Source of the DNA: Lutibacter sp. A80 | GTDB taxonomy: Bacteria; Bacteroidota; Bacteroidia; Flavobacteriales; Flavobacteriaceae | Length of the DNA: 64,000 nt | NCBI RefSeq assembly: GCF_022429645.1 | Contig: NZ_CP092480.1 | Coordinates: 2,028,501 to 2,092,500 of the forward strand | Direction of reading: 5' to 3' | In this document: piece by piece, positions 6,966 through 17,500 of the stretch | How positions within the stretch are numbered: the stretch's first letter is position 1 | Layout of the letters: each line of letters opens with the position of its first letter | Translations under genes and position numbers: made by a program | Notes under the pieces: model-generated | Database searches by the model: none | Seen by the model: the letters and a program-made list of their open reading frames with translations, nothing else | Told to the model about the DNA's origin: nothing

Positions 6966-8729
6966 TTAAATTCTACTTTGGTAGGTATATAAGTCATAGT
7001 AGCGCCCTTTTTTGGCGAGTAATTCATCGTGTTTTCCACACTCAACAATTTCACCTTCTTCAATAACTAAAATTTGATCGGCTTTTTGTATAGTACTTAA
7101 CCTATGTGCAATTACAAATGTTGTTCTATCTTGCATTAAAGTTTGTAAACTTTTTTGAATAAAAGATTCGCTTTCTGTATCTAAATTTGAAGTTGCTTCA
7201 TCTAAAATTATAACTTTCGGATTTGCCAAAATAGCTCTAGCAATAGAAATTCGTTGACGTTGCCCACCAGATAATTTTACACCTCTTTCACCAATAACAG
7301 TATTTAAACCATCATCAAATCTATCGGTAAATTCGTTAACATAAGCGCCTTCAACCGCTTCTAAAACTTGTGCTTCTGTAGCATCTGGCCTTGGAAACAA
7401 AACATTTTCTCTAATAGTACCTTCATATAAAAAATCGTCTTGCAACACAACTCCTAGCCTACTTCTAAAGCTATTTAAATTTACTTTAGACATATCTACA
7501 CCATCAACAGTAATAATTCCTTTTGAAGGATTTAAAAATGAAGCTGCCAAACTAGCAATTGTAGATTTACCAGAACCCGAAGAACCTACCAAAGCAGTAA
7601 CACTTCCTTTTGGTGCTTTAAATGAAATATTGTGTAGCACTTCTTTTCCTTTTTCATAACTGAAAGAGACATTATAAAACTCGATATCACCATCAATTTT
7701 ACCTAAAACTTCTGTTCTAATCTCTGGATCATCTTCTTCTGTCATATTCATTAATTCTTCCGTTCTATCTAAGCCAGCCATTGCTTCTGTAAGCTGACTT
7801 CCAATATTACTCATTTGGACAATTGGAGCTATTAGAAAGCCTAAAAACAAGGTAAAAGACACAAATTCACCATAAGTCATTGTATTATTCATTATAAAAT
7901 AACCACCAATTCCCATAATACCTGCGGAAGCCAAACCTAATAAAAAGGTTGAAGAACTCGTCATAAGTGCCGTTGCAGTTAAACTTTTTTTCACATTTAA
8001 AAACAATTTTTCCACACCAGCTTCAAAGGTTCTATTTTCTTGAGTTTCTGCATTAAAACCTTTAATTACACGAACACCATTTAAAGTTTCTGTCAATCTA
8101 CCTGTAACCTCTGCATTAATTTTTCCACGTGCTCTAAAAATAGGACGAATATATCCAAATGCCTTTAATGCAACTACTGCAAAAATCACTACTGGAACCA
8201 ATACAAAAAGCGTCATTAATGCATTTATTTTTATTAAAATTATTAATGAAATTACGGATGTTATAGAACCTCCAACTAATTGTACCAAGCCTGTACCAAC
8301 AAGATTTCTAACACCTTCAACATCTGTCATAACTCTAGAAACTAATGCACCAGACTTATTATTATCGAAAAAACTTATGGGTAATGTTAAAAGCTTTTTT
8401 TGAACTTTTGCTCTTAGCAATGAAATTAAATGTTGTGCTTCTACGCTTAACAAACGCGTTAAAGAAAACGAGGTTATTGCCTGAATAAGAATTGCTGTAC
8501 AAACAATAATAATTAATGTTGTAAGTGCTCTCATATCTTGTGAGGGAATTACATCATCTATCAAGTTTTTACTGGCATAAGGAAGTACCAAACTGGATAA
8601 ACTTTTAGCCATTATTAAAAATAAACCTATAGAGATTATTTTTTTTCTTGGCCAAATAAACTCTTTAAATGCCCACCAAAATGATACGTTCTTTTTACTC
8701 ATACCTTTAATAGTCGAAAATCGAGCCAT
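6966..8729 (-). CDS. MsbA-like ABC exporter, fused membrane and ATPase domains
   Basis: This 587-residue half-transporter has six hydrophobic segments in residues 30-325 and a C-terminal ATPase domain. Walker A is GSSGSGKST (382-390), the signature is LSGGQRQR (486-493), Walker B is VIILDE (506-511), and VIAHRLST carries the switch histidine. Coupling-helix features such as DVEGVRNLVG (136-145) are present. Length and order are normal for MsbA or multidrug exporters that work as homodimers in the inner membrane. The substrate is likely lipid or a drug-like compound and cannot be fixed from the sequence. It is separated from the upstream GH2 gene by a strong terminator, so it is not part of the PUL. 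Confidence 0.9.
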   Translation of the reverse strand: MARFSTIKGMSKKNVSFWWAFKEFIWPRKKIISIGLFLIMAKSLSSLVLPYASKNLIDDVIPSQDMRALTTLIIIVCTAILIQAITSFSLTRLLSVEAQHLISLLRAKVQKKLLTLPISFFDNNKSGALVSRVMTDVEGVRNLVGTGLVQLVGGSITSVISLIILIKINALMTLFVLVPVVIFAVVALKAFGYIRPIFRARGKINAEVTGRLTETLNGVRVIKGFNAETQENRTFEAGVEKLFLNVKKSLTATALMTSSSTFLLGLASAGIMGIGGYFIMNNTMTYGEFVSFTLFLGFLIAPIVQMSNIGSQLTEAMAGLDRTEELMNMTEEDDPEIRTEVLGKIDGDIEFYNVSFSYEKGKEVLHNISFKAPKGSVTALVGSSGSGKSTIASLAASFLNPSKGIITVDGVDMSKVNLNSFRSRLGVVLQDDFLYEGTIRENVLFPRPDATEAQVLEAVEGAYVNEFTDRFDDGLNTVIGERGVKLSGGQRQRISIARAILANPKVIILDEATSNLDTESESFIQKSLQTLMQDRTTFVIAHRLSTIQKADQILVIEEGEIVECGKHDELLAKKGRYYDLYTYQSRI

Positions 8730-8839
8730 AACTTTACAAATGACAATTAGGCAGAGAAAAAAGTTTATTATAAAACACTAATTAACAACAGTTTTAAAGC
8801 TATAAAAGCAGTATTTAGATTTGTGTAATTGCTAAAAGT

Positions 8840-8869
8840 AAAAGAGGTTGTTTTAAAACAACCTCTTTT
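8840..8869 (-). terminator. Strong terminator after the GH2 gene (end of the beta-glucan PUL)
   Basis: AAAAGAGGTTGTTTT and AAAACAACCTCTTTT form a perfect 15-bp inverted repeat just past the GH2 stop codon, ending in T residues on the minus strand. It marks the 3' end of the beta-glucan locus. Confidence 0.8.
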
Positions 8870-8893
8870 CCACTAAATATTTTAAAGTATATT

Positions 8894-10729
8894 TTACTTT
8901 TTATTATCATAGAAATCCTTCAATACAAAAAACGCTTTCTTTTTTTGTCCGTCTTCAGAAATTAATCCTTTTCTATTATAACCATCTTGTATTTTTGGTA
9001 ATACACGTCTTGGCGATCTAAAATCAACTAAAATCCAAGGAGAAAAACCTTGTAATTGCTCAATTCCTTCCAACATTTTTAAAGTTTGAATATACAAATC
9101 CTCTTGATATTCTTCAGTCCAACGTGTTAATTTATCGCCGTGAAAACCAACTTTAGCCCCAGCACCAAATTCTGAAATTAAGACTGGTTTATTTTGTGTA
9201 ATTTTCCAACTAAGTTGTCCACATTTATCTGGTAAACCATCATACCAACCAACATATTGATTAAAACTTAATACATCAACAACATCGGCAAAGTCGTCGT
9301 GAATTGTTCTTATAGACGGATTTCCTTGATAATCTGTTTGCTCTAAAGCTGCACTAATTAATCTAGTTGGATCCATTTCACGTGTGTGTGCTGCTAAATT
9401 TCCAAGGAAAACATTACGAGCATCACTAGTAGGCGTTTCGTTTGCCATAGACCAAATAATTACAGAAGCTCTATTTTTATCTCTATTAATAACCTCTGAT
9501 AATTGATTTTCGGCATTTTTATAAGTTTCCTCATTATCCCAAGCAATGGTCCAATAAACCGGGTTTTCTTCCCAAACTAATATTCCCATTTTATCGGCTA
9601 GTCTAACCATATGTTCGTTATGTGGATAATGTGCTAAACGCACATAATTACATCCCAATTCTTTTGCCCAATTTAGCAATTGTTGCGCGTCTTCTATTGT
9701 AGATCCTCTACCTCCAGAAATTGGACTTTCTTCGTGAATAGAAATTCCTTTTAAATATATTTTTTCATCATTTAAAAGAATTTCTTGTCCTTGTGTTTTA
9801 ATAGTTCTAAACCCAATTTGATCTTCAATTTTATCTGCACCAACAGTTAAAACTACATTGTATAAATATGGATTTTGAGTTGACCAATATTTAATTTTTT
9901 TCGATTTTATTTGAATAGAAGCAATACCTTCTTTATTAGTTACAACTTTTTCTTTTATTTTAAGTTCTGGAATAGTTACTAAAATTTCTTTTTCAGAAAC
10001 ATCTTGCCCTTTTAATTGCACAAACCCTTTAATTTGTTGGTTATTTTCAGGATTTAATTGAATAAAATAATCTTGAATAAAAGTACTAGGAACCTCAACT
10101 AATTTTACATCTCTTGTAATTCCACCATAATTAAACCAATCGGTATTTAAAGTTGGAACACCTTCTGCTATTCTTTTATTATCAACTTTTACAACTAAAA
10201 AATTATCACTTTCTTTTAAAAGATCGGTTACTTCAAAATTAAAAGGTGTAAAACCACCTGTATGAGCCCCTAATTTTTTTCCATTAAAATACACATCTGA
10301 TTGATAATTTACGGCTTCAAAATATACAAAAACACGGTTATCTTGATTGTTTTTCACATAATCGAAAGATTTTTTATACCAAAGCGTACCTTCATAATAG
10401 TATAAATTTTCTTTTTGCGTATTCCAATCACCTGGCACTGCAATTGAATCTGACAAATCAAAATCATATTCTACCAAATCAGTTTTATCTTTTGGTTTTG
10501 CATTCATAAAAAATGCACTACTACCCGGGTTTTCTTGATCTTCAAATGCTTCTAAACGGTAATTATAAAAACCGTTTTCATAAGGATCTACAATATATTT
10601 CCAATCGCCATTTAAACTTTCTGACGATCGATTGTATGTGTTTATTATTAAATTTTCTTGCGCATTTATTTGTGAAAAAAATGAGAATACAAAAATTAAT
10701 AAAAGGATTTTTTTGTGAATTTTAAACAT
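8894..10729 (-). CDS. GH2 beta-glycosidase, exported
   Basis: This 611-residue enzyme has a signal peptide (1-23, cleavage after INA) and the GH2 domain order: sugar-binding jelly roll (about 35-210), immunoglobulin-like domain (about 215-312) and TIM barrel (about 318-605). The acid/base is E431 in WSMANETPTS and the nucleophile is E520 in VLISEFGAG. The size and the motif WEENPVYW (385-392) suit the beta-galactosidase/glucuronidase branch; the exact sugar is not readable. It is the last gene of the beta-glucan PUL, 94 bases after the GH3 gene and before a strong terminator. A role in trimming glucan or mixed side chains in the periplasm is inferred from context. Confidence 0.88.
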   Translation of the reverse strand: MFKIHKKILLLIFVFSFFSQINAQENLIINTYNRSSESLNGDWKYIVDPYENGFYNYRLEAFEDQENPGSSAFFMNAKPKDKTDLVEYDFDLSDSIAVPGDWNTQKENLYYYEGTLWYKKSFDYVKNNQDNRVFVYFEAVNYQSDVYFNGKKLGAHTGGFTPFNFEVTDLLKESDNFLVVKVDNKRIAEGVPTLNTDWFNYGGITRDVKLVEVPSTFIQDYFIQLNPENNQQIKGFVQLKGQDVSEKEILVTIPELKIKEKVVTNKEGIASIQIKSKKIKYWSTQNPYLYNVVLTVGADKIEDQIGFRTIKTQGQEILLNDEKIYLKGISIHEESPISGGRGSTIEDAQQLLNWAKELGCNYVRLAHYPHNEHMVRLADKMGILVWEENPVYWTIAWDNEETYKNAENQLSEVINRDKNRASVIIWSMANETPTSDARNVFLGNLAAHTREMDPTRLISAALEQTDYQGNPSIRTIHDDFADVVDVLSFNQYVGWYDGLPDKCGQLSWKITQNKPVLISEFGAGAKVGFHGDKLTRWTEEYQEDLYIQTLKMLEGIEQLQGFSPWILVDFRSPRRVLPKIQDGYNRKGLISEDGQKKKAFFVLKDFYDNKK

Positions 10730-10823
10730 CTTATAGTTAATTTTAATTTATTATGATTTATACAATGTTGACTGTTAACTGTAATCAATTCTGATTGTTA
10801 TACTATTTTAAATAATTGATTTG

Positions 10824-13136
10824 TTAATTTTTGTAATATATTTTGTGTTTTAATAATTCCTGCGGATTTCCACCCACTAAAATTTCAAACTCGCCAGGTT
10901 CTATAACCCAGTTATTATCAATTCCAATACTTTCTAAGTCTTTAGTAGTTAACTTAAACTCAACTGTTTTTGCTTCACCAGCTTTTAAATTAATTTTATT
11001 AAAACGAATTAATTTTTTTGCATCTGGAGAAACTGTTGCCACTACGTCTTTTACAAATACTTCTACCGCTTCATTTCCTGCTCTATCTCCTGTATTTTCT
11101 ACCGTAACTGAAACTTTAAATTCCTCTGAATTTGATAGCGTATCTTTATCTATACTTAAATTTGAATATTCAAAAGTTGTGTATGAAAGTCCGAAACCAA
11201 ACTCAAATTGTGGGTAAAAACCATCGTATCCCCAACTTATATCTCTTATATCAGCTTTTTTATAATAATAAGGCAATATATTCCCTGTATATTTTGGGTA
11301 CGTATATGGCAACTTACCACTAGGATTTACATCTCCAAAAATTATATCGGAAATTGCTCTTCCTCCTTCTTGTCCTGGCAAATAAGCCATAAGTATTCCA
11401 TCAACTAAAGGTTCAATGTCTTTTATAATTCTAGGTCTTCCTTGTACTAAAACTAAAATAATTGGCTTTCCTGTTTTGGCTAATTTTTTAACCAACTCTT
11501 GTTGTATTTTAGGTAAATCTAATTCATTAATATCTGAAGGTTTTTCAGATGCTGGAATTTCACCAACACAAACCACAATATAATCTGCATTTTTTGTTTT
11601 AGAAACTGCTACATCTGAATTGATATCATCTAAATAATCTGTACCTGCTACAAACTCCACATTTTTGGCTCCAACTTGTTTTTTTACAGCATCTAAAATT
11701 GTAAGTTTAGTTGGATCGTTATATTTAGTTTCTCTACCTAAAAATGAACGAGACCAAGCACCATTTAACATATTTATTGAATTTGCCGCATAACCGGTTA
11801 CCAATATTTTTTTGGTGGAAGACAGCGGTAAAATTTCATTTTTATTTTTTAATAAAGTTATTGCTTCACTTGCTGTTTTATAATTGGCTGCTATATGTTT
11901 TTCACTTCCAAATTCGGGATACTCATTTGGGTTGTTATAAGGCGTTTCAAAAAGATTTAAGTAAAATTTTAATCTTAAAATTCGGGTTACAGCATCATTC
12001 ACTCTTTCTATTGAAATTTCACCAGTTTCTACTAATTCAACAATAAAATCTACAACATCTATATCATACGGATTCATTAATAAATCAATTCCAGAATTTA
12101 CCGCTAATTTTGTAGCTTCTCGTTTATCTTTAGCTGATGCATGTGCCTCAACTAAAAATTCAACATCACTAAAATCTGAAATCACCACACCTTTATAATC
12201 CATTTCACCTTTTAAAATATCTGTGATATAATAAGTGTTTAAATGACAAGGAATTCCATTTACAGCATTTGAACTAATCATTATTCCCATTGCTCCGCCT
12301 TTAACGGCTTTTTCAAAAGGAGGTAAAAAATATTGACGTAAACTGTTTTCTGGAATAATAGCATTTGCTCTATCTTTCCCATTTCTACCTGCTCCATAAC
12401 CCACAAAATGTTTTACACAAACAGCAGTACTTGTTGAGTTTTCTAAGCCCTTTTCTTGCGATCCTTGAATGTATGCATTTGTCATTTCTGAAATTAAATA
12501 CGGATCTTCACCAAAGCTCTCTCCAATTCTACCCCAAAGTGGGTTTGTTGCAACATCTGCATTTGGATTAAAATTCCAAGGTAATGAGGCTGCTCTGGAC
12601 TCATAAGAAGTTATTTCACCACCAATTCTAGAAAGCTCTGTATTCCAAGTAGCTGCAACAGCAATTTGATGTGGAAACATAACAGATCCATTTACATAAT
12701 TTGCTCCGTGAATATTATCAATACCATATAAAATAGGGATTCCTAAACGCGATTTTTGCATTGCAGAATCTTGAATTGTTTTTACTATTTGATACCAAAC
12801 TTCTTTTTCTGGTATAAACCCTGGTGTATTATGAATAGATCCTATTGCATAATCAACTATAAATTTTTTGAATTTATCTTTATTAAAATCAGCACTATCT
12901 TTTGGTTCCCAATAACCTCCTTTTAAAATTGCAGGTAAGCCAATATTTAGCATTTGACCGGCCTTTTCTTTTAAAGTCATTTTTGCTAAAATATTTGTTA
13001 TTTTAGTTTCTATTTCAGCTTTTTTTACAGTCTCACTCTTTACATCTGTACTTGCAATTTGTTTATCTTTTGAACAAGATAAAAGTACCAAAGCTATTAC
13101 TATTAACTGTGCTATTCTTTTCATTTTGAAATACAT
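10824..13136 (-). CDS. GH3 beta-glucosidase lipoprotein
   Basis: This exo-acting enzyme of about 770 residues should release glucose from beta-1,3 or beta-1,6 gluco-oligosaccharides. The lipobox LLSC (18-21) indicates a lipoprotein. ATG at 13124 (residue 5, MKRIAQ) is the more likely start because it leaves a normal 16-residue signal. The GH3 barrel includes GIDNIHGANY (138-147) and GVVISDFSDVEF, in which D321 is the nucleophile. The sandwich domain (about 425-640) and a fibronectin-like C-terminal domain (about 670-770) complete the usual three-domain form. The GH5 gene lies 16 bases upstream in the same direction, so the two are co-transcribed. Confidence 0.92.
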   Translation of the reverse strand: MYFKMKRIAQLIVIALVLLSCSKDKQIASTDVKSETVKKAEIETKITNILAKMTLKEKAGQMLNIGLPAILKGGYWEPKDSADFNKDKFKKFIVDYAIGSIHNTPGFIPEKEVWYQIVKTIQDSAMQKSRLGIPILYGIDNIHGANYVNGSVMFPHQIAVAATWNTELSRIGGEITSYESRAASLPWNFNPNADVATNPLWGRIGESFGEDPYLISEMTNAYIQGSQEKGLENSTSTAVCVKHFVGYGAGRNGKDRANAIIPENSLRQYFLPPFEKAVKGGAMGIMISSNAVNGIPCHLNTYYITDILKGEMDYKGVVISDFSDVEFLVEAHASAKDKREATKLAVNSGIDLLMNPYDIDVVDFIVELVETGEISIERVNDAVTRILRLKFYLNLFETPYNNPNEYPEFGSEKHIAANYKTASEAITLLKNKNEILPLSSTKKILVTGYAANSINMLNGAWSRSFLGRETKYNDPTKLTILDAVKKQVGAKNVEFVAGTDYLDDINSDVAVSKTKNADYIVVCVGEIPASEKPSDINELDLPKIQQELVKKLAKTGKPIILVLVQGRPRIIKDIEPLVDGILMAYLPGQEGGRAISDIIFGDVNPSGKLPYTYPKYTGNILPYYYKKADIRDISWGYDGFYPQFEFGFGLSYTTFEYSNLSIDKDTLSNSEEFKVSVTVENTGDRAGNEAVEVFVKDVVATVSPDAKKLIRFNKINLKAGEAKTVEFKLTTKDLESIGIDNNWVIEPGEFEILVGGNPQELLKHKIYYKN

Positions 13137-13152
13137 TAATTGCTATATTATT

Positions 13153-14415
13153 TTAATCTACTTTAAAACTCAATCCTTTTGTATATCCTTTATTAACAAA
13201 GTTATTTTTATAAAGGCTGTTTTCTAAGTATTGATTTAATGCGTTTTGAACTTTTAAAATATCAGGTCTATTTTCTCTAATTTTAGCAAAAGATGAACGA
13301 TCACTTTCTGCATATTCTATAATTAAATGATAATCTTCTGGTTGATTAAAATTCATAATTCCTTTAGGGTTATTCATTTTTTTATAAGGCCAAAAGCACC
13401 AATTAACTTCATTTTTATCTAACAAAGTTCTAAAATCATTAACCCATTCATCAGTATTTTCTCCAGTTTCTCCAATATAAATTGGCACCTGATGTTTATC
13501 TCTAAAATCTATATAATCTTGAATTTCTTCTTGCTTCACATCAAACCAATATTTATGAAATTCGTACACAACATTAGAATCAACTAACTCTTCAAAAACA
13601 TCAAAATTGGTACTCCATACAGATCCATTTAAAAATATTGTATGTTTTGCATCTACCTCCCTAATTTCTTTGATAATACGACTATACAATAAAAACAACT
13701 GATGGTTTAAATTGTCCAATTCATCTTCAAAATAATGTGCAATTGGCTCATTTACTAGATCGTAACCAATAATTACAGGTTCATTTTTGTAACGTTCTGC
13801 AATTTTCACCCAAATTTCGGTCATTAAGTCTTGAGAAGATTTACTTTTAAACAAATAAGGATATCCATAGCTATCGTCTATATTATCACCAGTTTGACCA
13901 CCTGGAGCACAATGCATATCTAACAAAATATACAATTGCTCTTCTCTACACCAATCTATCAATCTATCAAAATACTTAAAACCAGCATTTCTTTCTCCCA
14001 TATATAAATCGTCTGTAAACATTTTATAATGAAAAGGTAAACGCAAGTGGTTTACACCAATACTTTTTAAATATTTTATATCATTATGAGTTATATAATT
14101 ATTTAAAAAACCTTTCCAAAAAACCTGTAAACTATCTGGACCGACTAATTCGTATAATAATTCATCAATTTTTCGAGGCGCATTTACTTGTCCCATTTTA
14201 AACATATAACCTTCTGGAACTAACCAATTACCTAAATTTGTACCTTTTAGGGTTATTTCGTTTCCTTGATCATCTACTAATTTTGTCCCTTTGGTTTTTA
14301 CAAAGTTTAACGTATGCTCTATTGGTTTTTCAGTTTTTTCAGGAATATTTTCTTTACAAGAAAACATAGTTATTATTAATACTATTATAGCAATGAGGGG
14401 TAAGTATTGTTTCAT
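13153..14415 (-). CDS. GH5 beta-glucanase lipoprotein
   Basis: This 420-residue protein has a lipoprotein signal ending in Cys20 (MFSC) and one GH5 TIM barrel. GTNLGNWLVPEGYMF (58-72) and HLRLPFHY (123-130) match the fungal exo-beta-1,3-glucanase-like side of GH5. The acid/base is E223 in YDLVNEPIAH and the nucleophile is E316 in PIYIGETGEN. It would act on beta-glucan oligosaccharides in the periplasm or at the outer membrane. It is followed closely by GH3 and preceded by a long hairpin after the phosphorylase gene, so GH5-GH3-GH2 may form their own transcript. The subfamily is not certain. Confidence 0.88.
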   Translation of the reverse strand: MKQYLPLIAIIVLIITMFSCKENIPEKTEKPIEHTLNFVKTKGTKLVDDQGNEITLKGTNLGNWLVPEGYMFKMGQVNAPRKIDELLYELVGPDSLQVFWKGFLNNYITHNDIKYLKSIGVNHLRLPFHYKMFTDDLYMGERNAGFKYFDRLIDWCREEQLYILLDMHCAPGGQTGDNIDDSYGYPYLFKSKSSQDLMTEIWVKIAERYKNEPVIIGYDLVNEPIAHYFEDELDNLNHQLFLLYSRIIKEIREVDAKHTIFLNGSVWSTNFDVFEELVDSNVVYEFHKYWFDVKQEEIQDYIDFRDKHQVPIYIGETGENTDEWVNDFRTLLDKNEVNWCFWPYKKMNNPKGIMNFNQPEDYHLIIEYAESDRSSFAKIRENRPDILKVQNALNQYLENSLYKNNFVNKGYTKGLSFKVD

Positions 14416-14466
14416 ATGTATATTTTATTATAACGATCACATCTGTTCGCTATCGATTATTTATGT

Positions 14467-14510
14467 AGCCTATTTAAGCATTTTTAGAATGCTAAACTTT
14501 TAAACAGGCT
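14467..14510 (-). terminator. Long two-part hairpin after the phosphorylase gene
   Basis: An outer stem AGCCTGTTTAA/TTAAATAGGCT and an inner stem TAGCATT/AATGCT (minus-strand sense) stack into one structure. One pair is a G-U wobble only in minus-strand RNA. It lies between the phosphorylase and GH5 genes. Confidence 0.55.
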
Positions 14511-14549
14511 CGCTTTATTCTAATTATTTTATATTCTAAGTTTATTGAT

Positions 14550-17500
14550 CTATTTTAAAATTAAAAAAACATGTATTTTTTTAACAATACCAGTTCTATT
14601 AAAAACATCTTGACTCAGTTTCTCATCTAATTCGAGAGTATCACTAGTTAGCACAGTACCATCTTTTAATTCAACATTTATGCTGTTTTTATTCGCTAAT
14701 TCATAAATTATTGGCACCTGACAATAAGTAAAACACAATGATTTTTTTGGCAATGCAACTTCTTGTTCTTGTTGTGTTACATCTAAATATTTAAATTCAC
14801 TTTCTACACTTAAAAACTCTTTCTTATTTAAAAGATCTGCTTTAAATTGCAGTTTTCCTTCATTAACAACAACACCTAATTCTCCAAACCTATTTAAGAT
14901 ATCCTCTTTTACTTGTCCGGTCATTCCTGGTTGTTGTGCTCCTTTACCTGCTGGCGTGTGAGAATATGGGTCTGTAGGAAATGCCCCATATAATTCTGGC
15001 GATTTATGCACTCCTATTCCTTTATTTATTAGATAATAATGTGCTATTAGCTTATCAATAATTTCAGGATTTTCCTTAGCTTCAACAGCCTGTACACAAA
15101 CTTCTTGTACAGCTAAAGCTAATTTTGAAACCATATGCCAATAAATAGAACCTAAACCTTCATAACCGAAAAATGTTCCAGATCTACCTGTAAACTCTTT
15201 ATGATTAAAGATATCTTCAAAAACATTTAACAATTGTTTTTTATCCTCTTCTACTAAATTTTGATATGAATTTGGTAAAGAAGATAGTGCACTTTTTAAA
15301 CTATTAGCATTGTTGAAATTTCCATTAAAATGATAATTACCATCACAATCTTTCTCTATAATTTGTGAATTGTTATCTTTTAAAAGTTGTTGAACTAGCT
15401 TAGAGTCTTCAATTTTATCTGCTGGAATATTATTTTTATCAACAAACCTAGAAAGTTCTTTATTTGGATATAATAAATAACTGTACTGATCTTTTCTGTA
15501 TAAAGCACTCTTTTTTAAGCTATCTAAAAGTTTTAAACTATTTTCAGAAGAAATATAACCAGAACTTAATGCCGCAACCTGACCTTCTAACATTTCAGGT
15601 AAATAAGAAATGGAAATTTTATGATTAGTAATGCTTATTAAGTTATAGCTATGGTATAAATTATCTTCTCTTTTGTTAGCATCAATAGAGTGTTCTAAAA
15701 ATGCAATAGTATTTAAAATAAAGTTTTGCAAATCACTTTTTACAACAACACTCTTATTGCTAGAAAAGCCTTTTTTATAGATTGAAGCCCTATAATTTCC
15801 AGCAGCACTTCCAAGTTTATCTGCTATTTTTTTTCTATCCGAATCAGAAATTACACCTTCTAATAAACCTTTATTTTTTTCAAAAACACTTGCTAATTCA
15901 CTTAAAAACAAGGCTAATTCTTCCGAAATTTCTACATCGGTTAAATTTGAATTTGAAACAATTTCATTAAAAAACTTTAAAAACCGTCTTAAATGATAAA
16001 GCGTAACCATTGAAACTCCATTACCTACAAGTGCATTGTTAGCATCGTTCCATTCTGGTCTTTGTGTATTTAACCAAATTCCAGCCTCAGGAATAAAGTT
16101 AGAAACTTTCACTAAAACTGTTGCCAGTAATTTTTCAATAAGGTTTACTTTATAAATAGTATTGTTTTGATCTAAAAGCAAAGCGCCATCAGCTCCAATT
16201 TGTGTTTTTCTTTCTCTAATTTTTTTATCTAAATCAAAATCAAAATCAATAGTATCTTTTGGGTTGCTTACAATATCCTCATAATTTTTAATTTTATAAG
16301 GCACATTGGCATAAACAAAAATAGTTTCTTTAAAATATTGAGATATTTTTTTAGGATAATGTTTTTCAATAAATTCTAAAAATTTCAACAAGTAAATAAG
16401 CTGATGATCTCCCCAATACCCAATAAATGACCAAGGATCATCTGGCTCTACAATTTCCCAATCAAAACCACCTTTTGTTACACGGTAAGGATTATAACCT
16501 TCAAATGTTGTTGCATTTAAAAATTTAAAAATCATATTTTCAATAAAGGCAGGATAAGAATGAGCTAAAGCTTCCCAGTTTTGAAAAATATCTCTCCAAT
16601 TACCTTCATAATCCAATATTTTTGATCCATCAATTTCACTTCTAGTATTTATAGAAAACTTATTCCAAGGTCTACTTGGATCTCCGTGTCTTCTACTAAA
16701 TTTTAATGGAAGGTATTCAGCACAAAGTCTTTTAAAATCTAAATCATTATTTTGTTGTGATTTTTCCTGTAAAAATTTAAGCGAAAATACTTCAGGAAAA
16801 TCATTTAAAATTAATTCTTGGTTCGTATAAACTTGCTTATTTGCATTTAAAATATACTTTTTAAAATCCTTTAATTCAATTGTGTAGTTTTCGTCAAAAA
16901 TACCTCCACGCATATTGTTAAAAAGCACATTTGCAAAATGCCTAGTATCTCTTAAACTATCTTCAGTTACTTGTAGACCATCTGCATTACCCGTTAATTC
17001 AATTAAATTCTGGGTACCTAAATCAATATCTTTTTTGACTGAAATTAATAAGTCTTTTGGTTTTTTTAATTGTTCTGATATGTTAACTATAGCAGAAGGA
17101 CCTTGATTTACATTTGCTGCTAAAAACCAGCTTTGTACAGATTTAGAACGTAATTTAATTTCTGAACTAACAAAATAAGCTCCTTTTTCGGCTCTTATAT
17201 CGTATTCTTGTTTAATTTTTTTCCCTTTTCTATACTTATCTAATTGTAATGAAGATATTAAGTAAGTTGGATTTTCTAAGCCTATAGACCAAGCTATTGT
17301 TGCTTTTAAGGCTTCACTAGGCTCTGCTTTATCAACAATAACAGCGCTTAGTGCATAAATACCTAAACCAATATTTGCTTCTAATTCGCTTTTTTTATAA
17401 GCATCTACCAAATTACTTTTTCCATTTTGCATCTCAGCTTTTACGCCATAAGGCACAATATTTTGAAAGCCGTCTAGTACACTAATTTTTAAATCTTTAT

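Noticed and set aside
11744-12571. Plus-strand frames of 68-100 codons inside the GH3 gene
   Set aside because: They are Leu/Phe/His-rich antisense translations of a well-supported enzyme gene.
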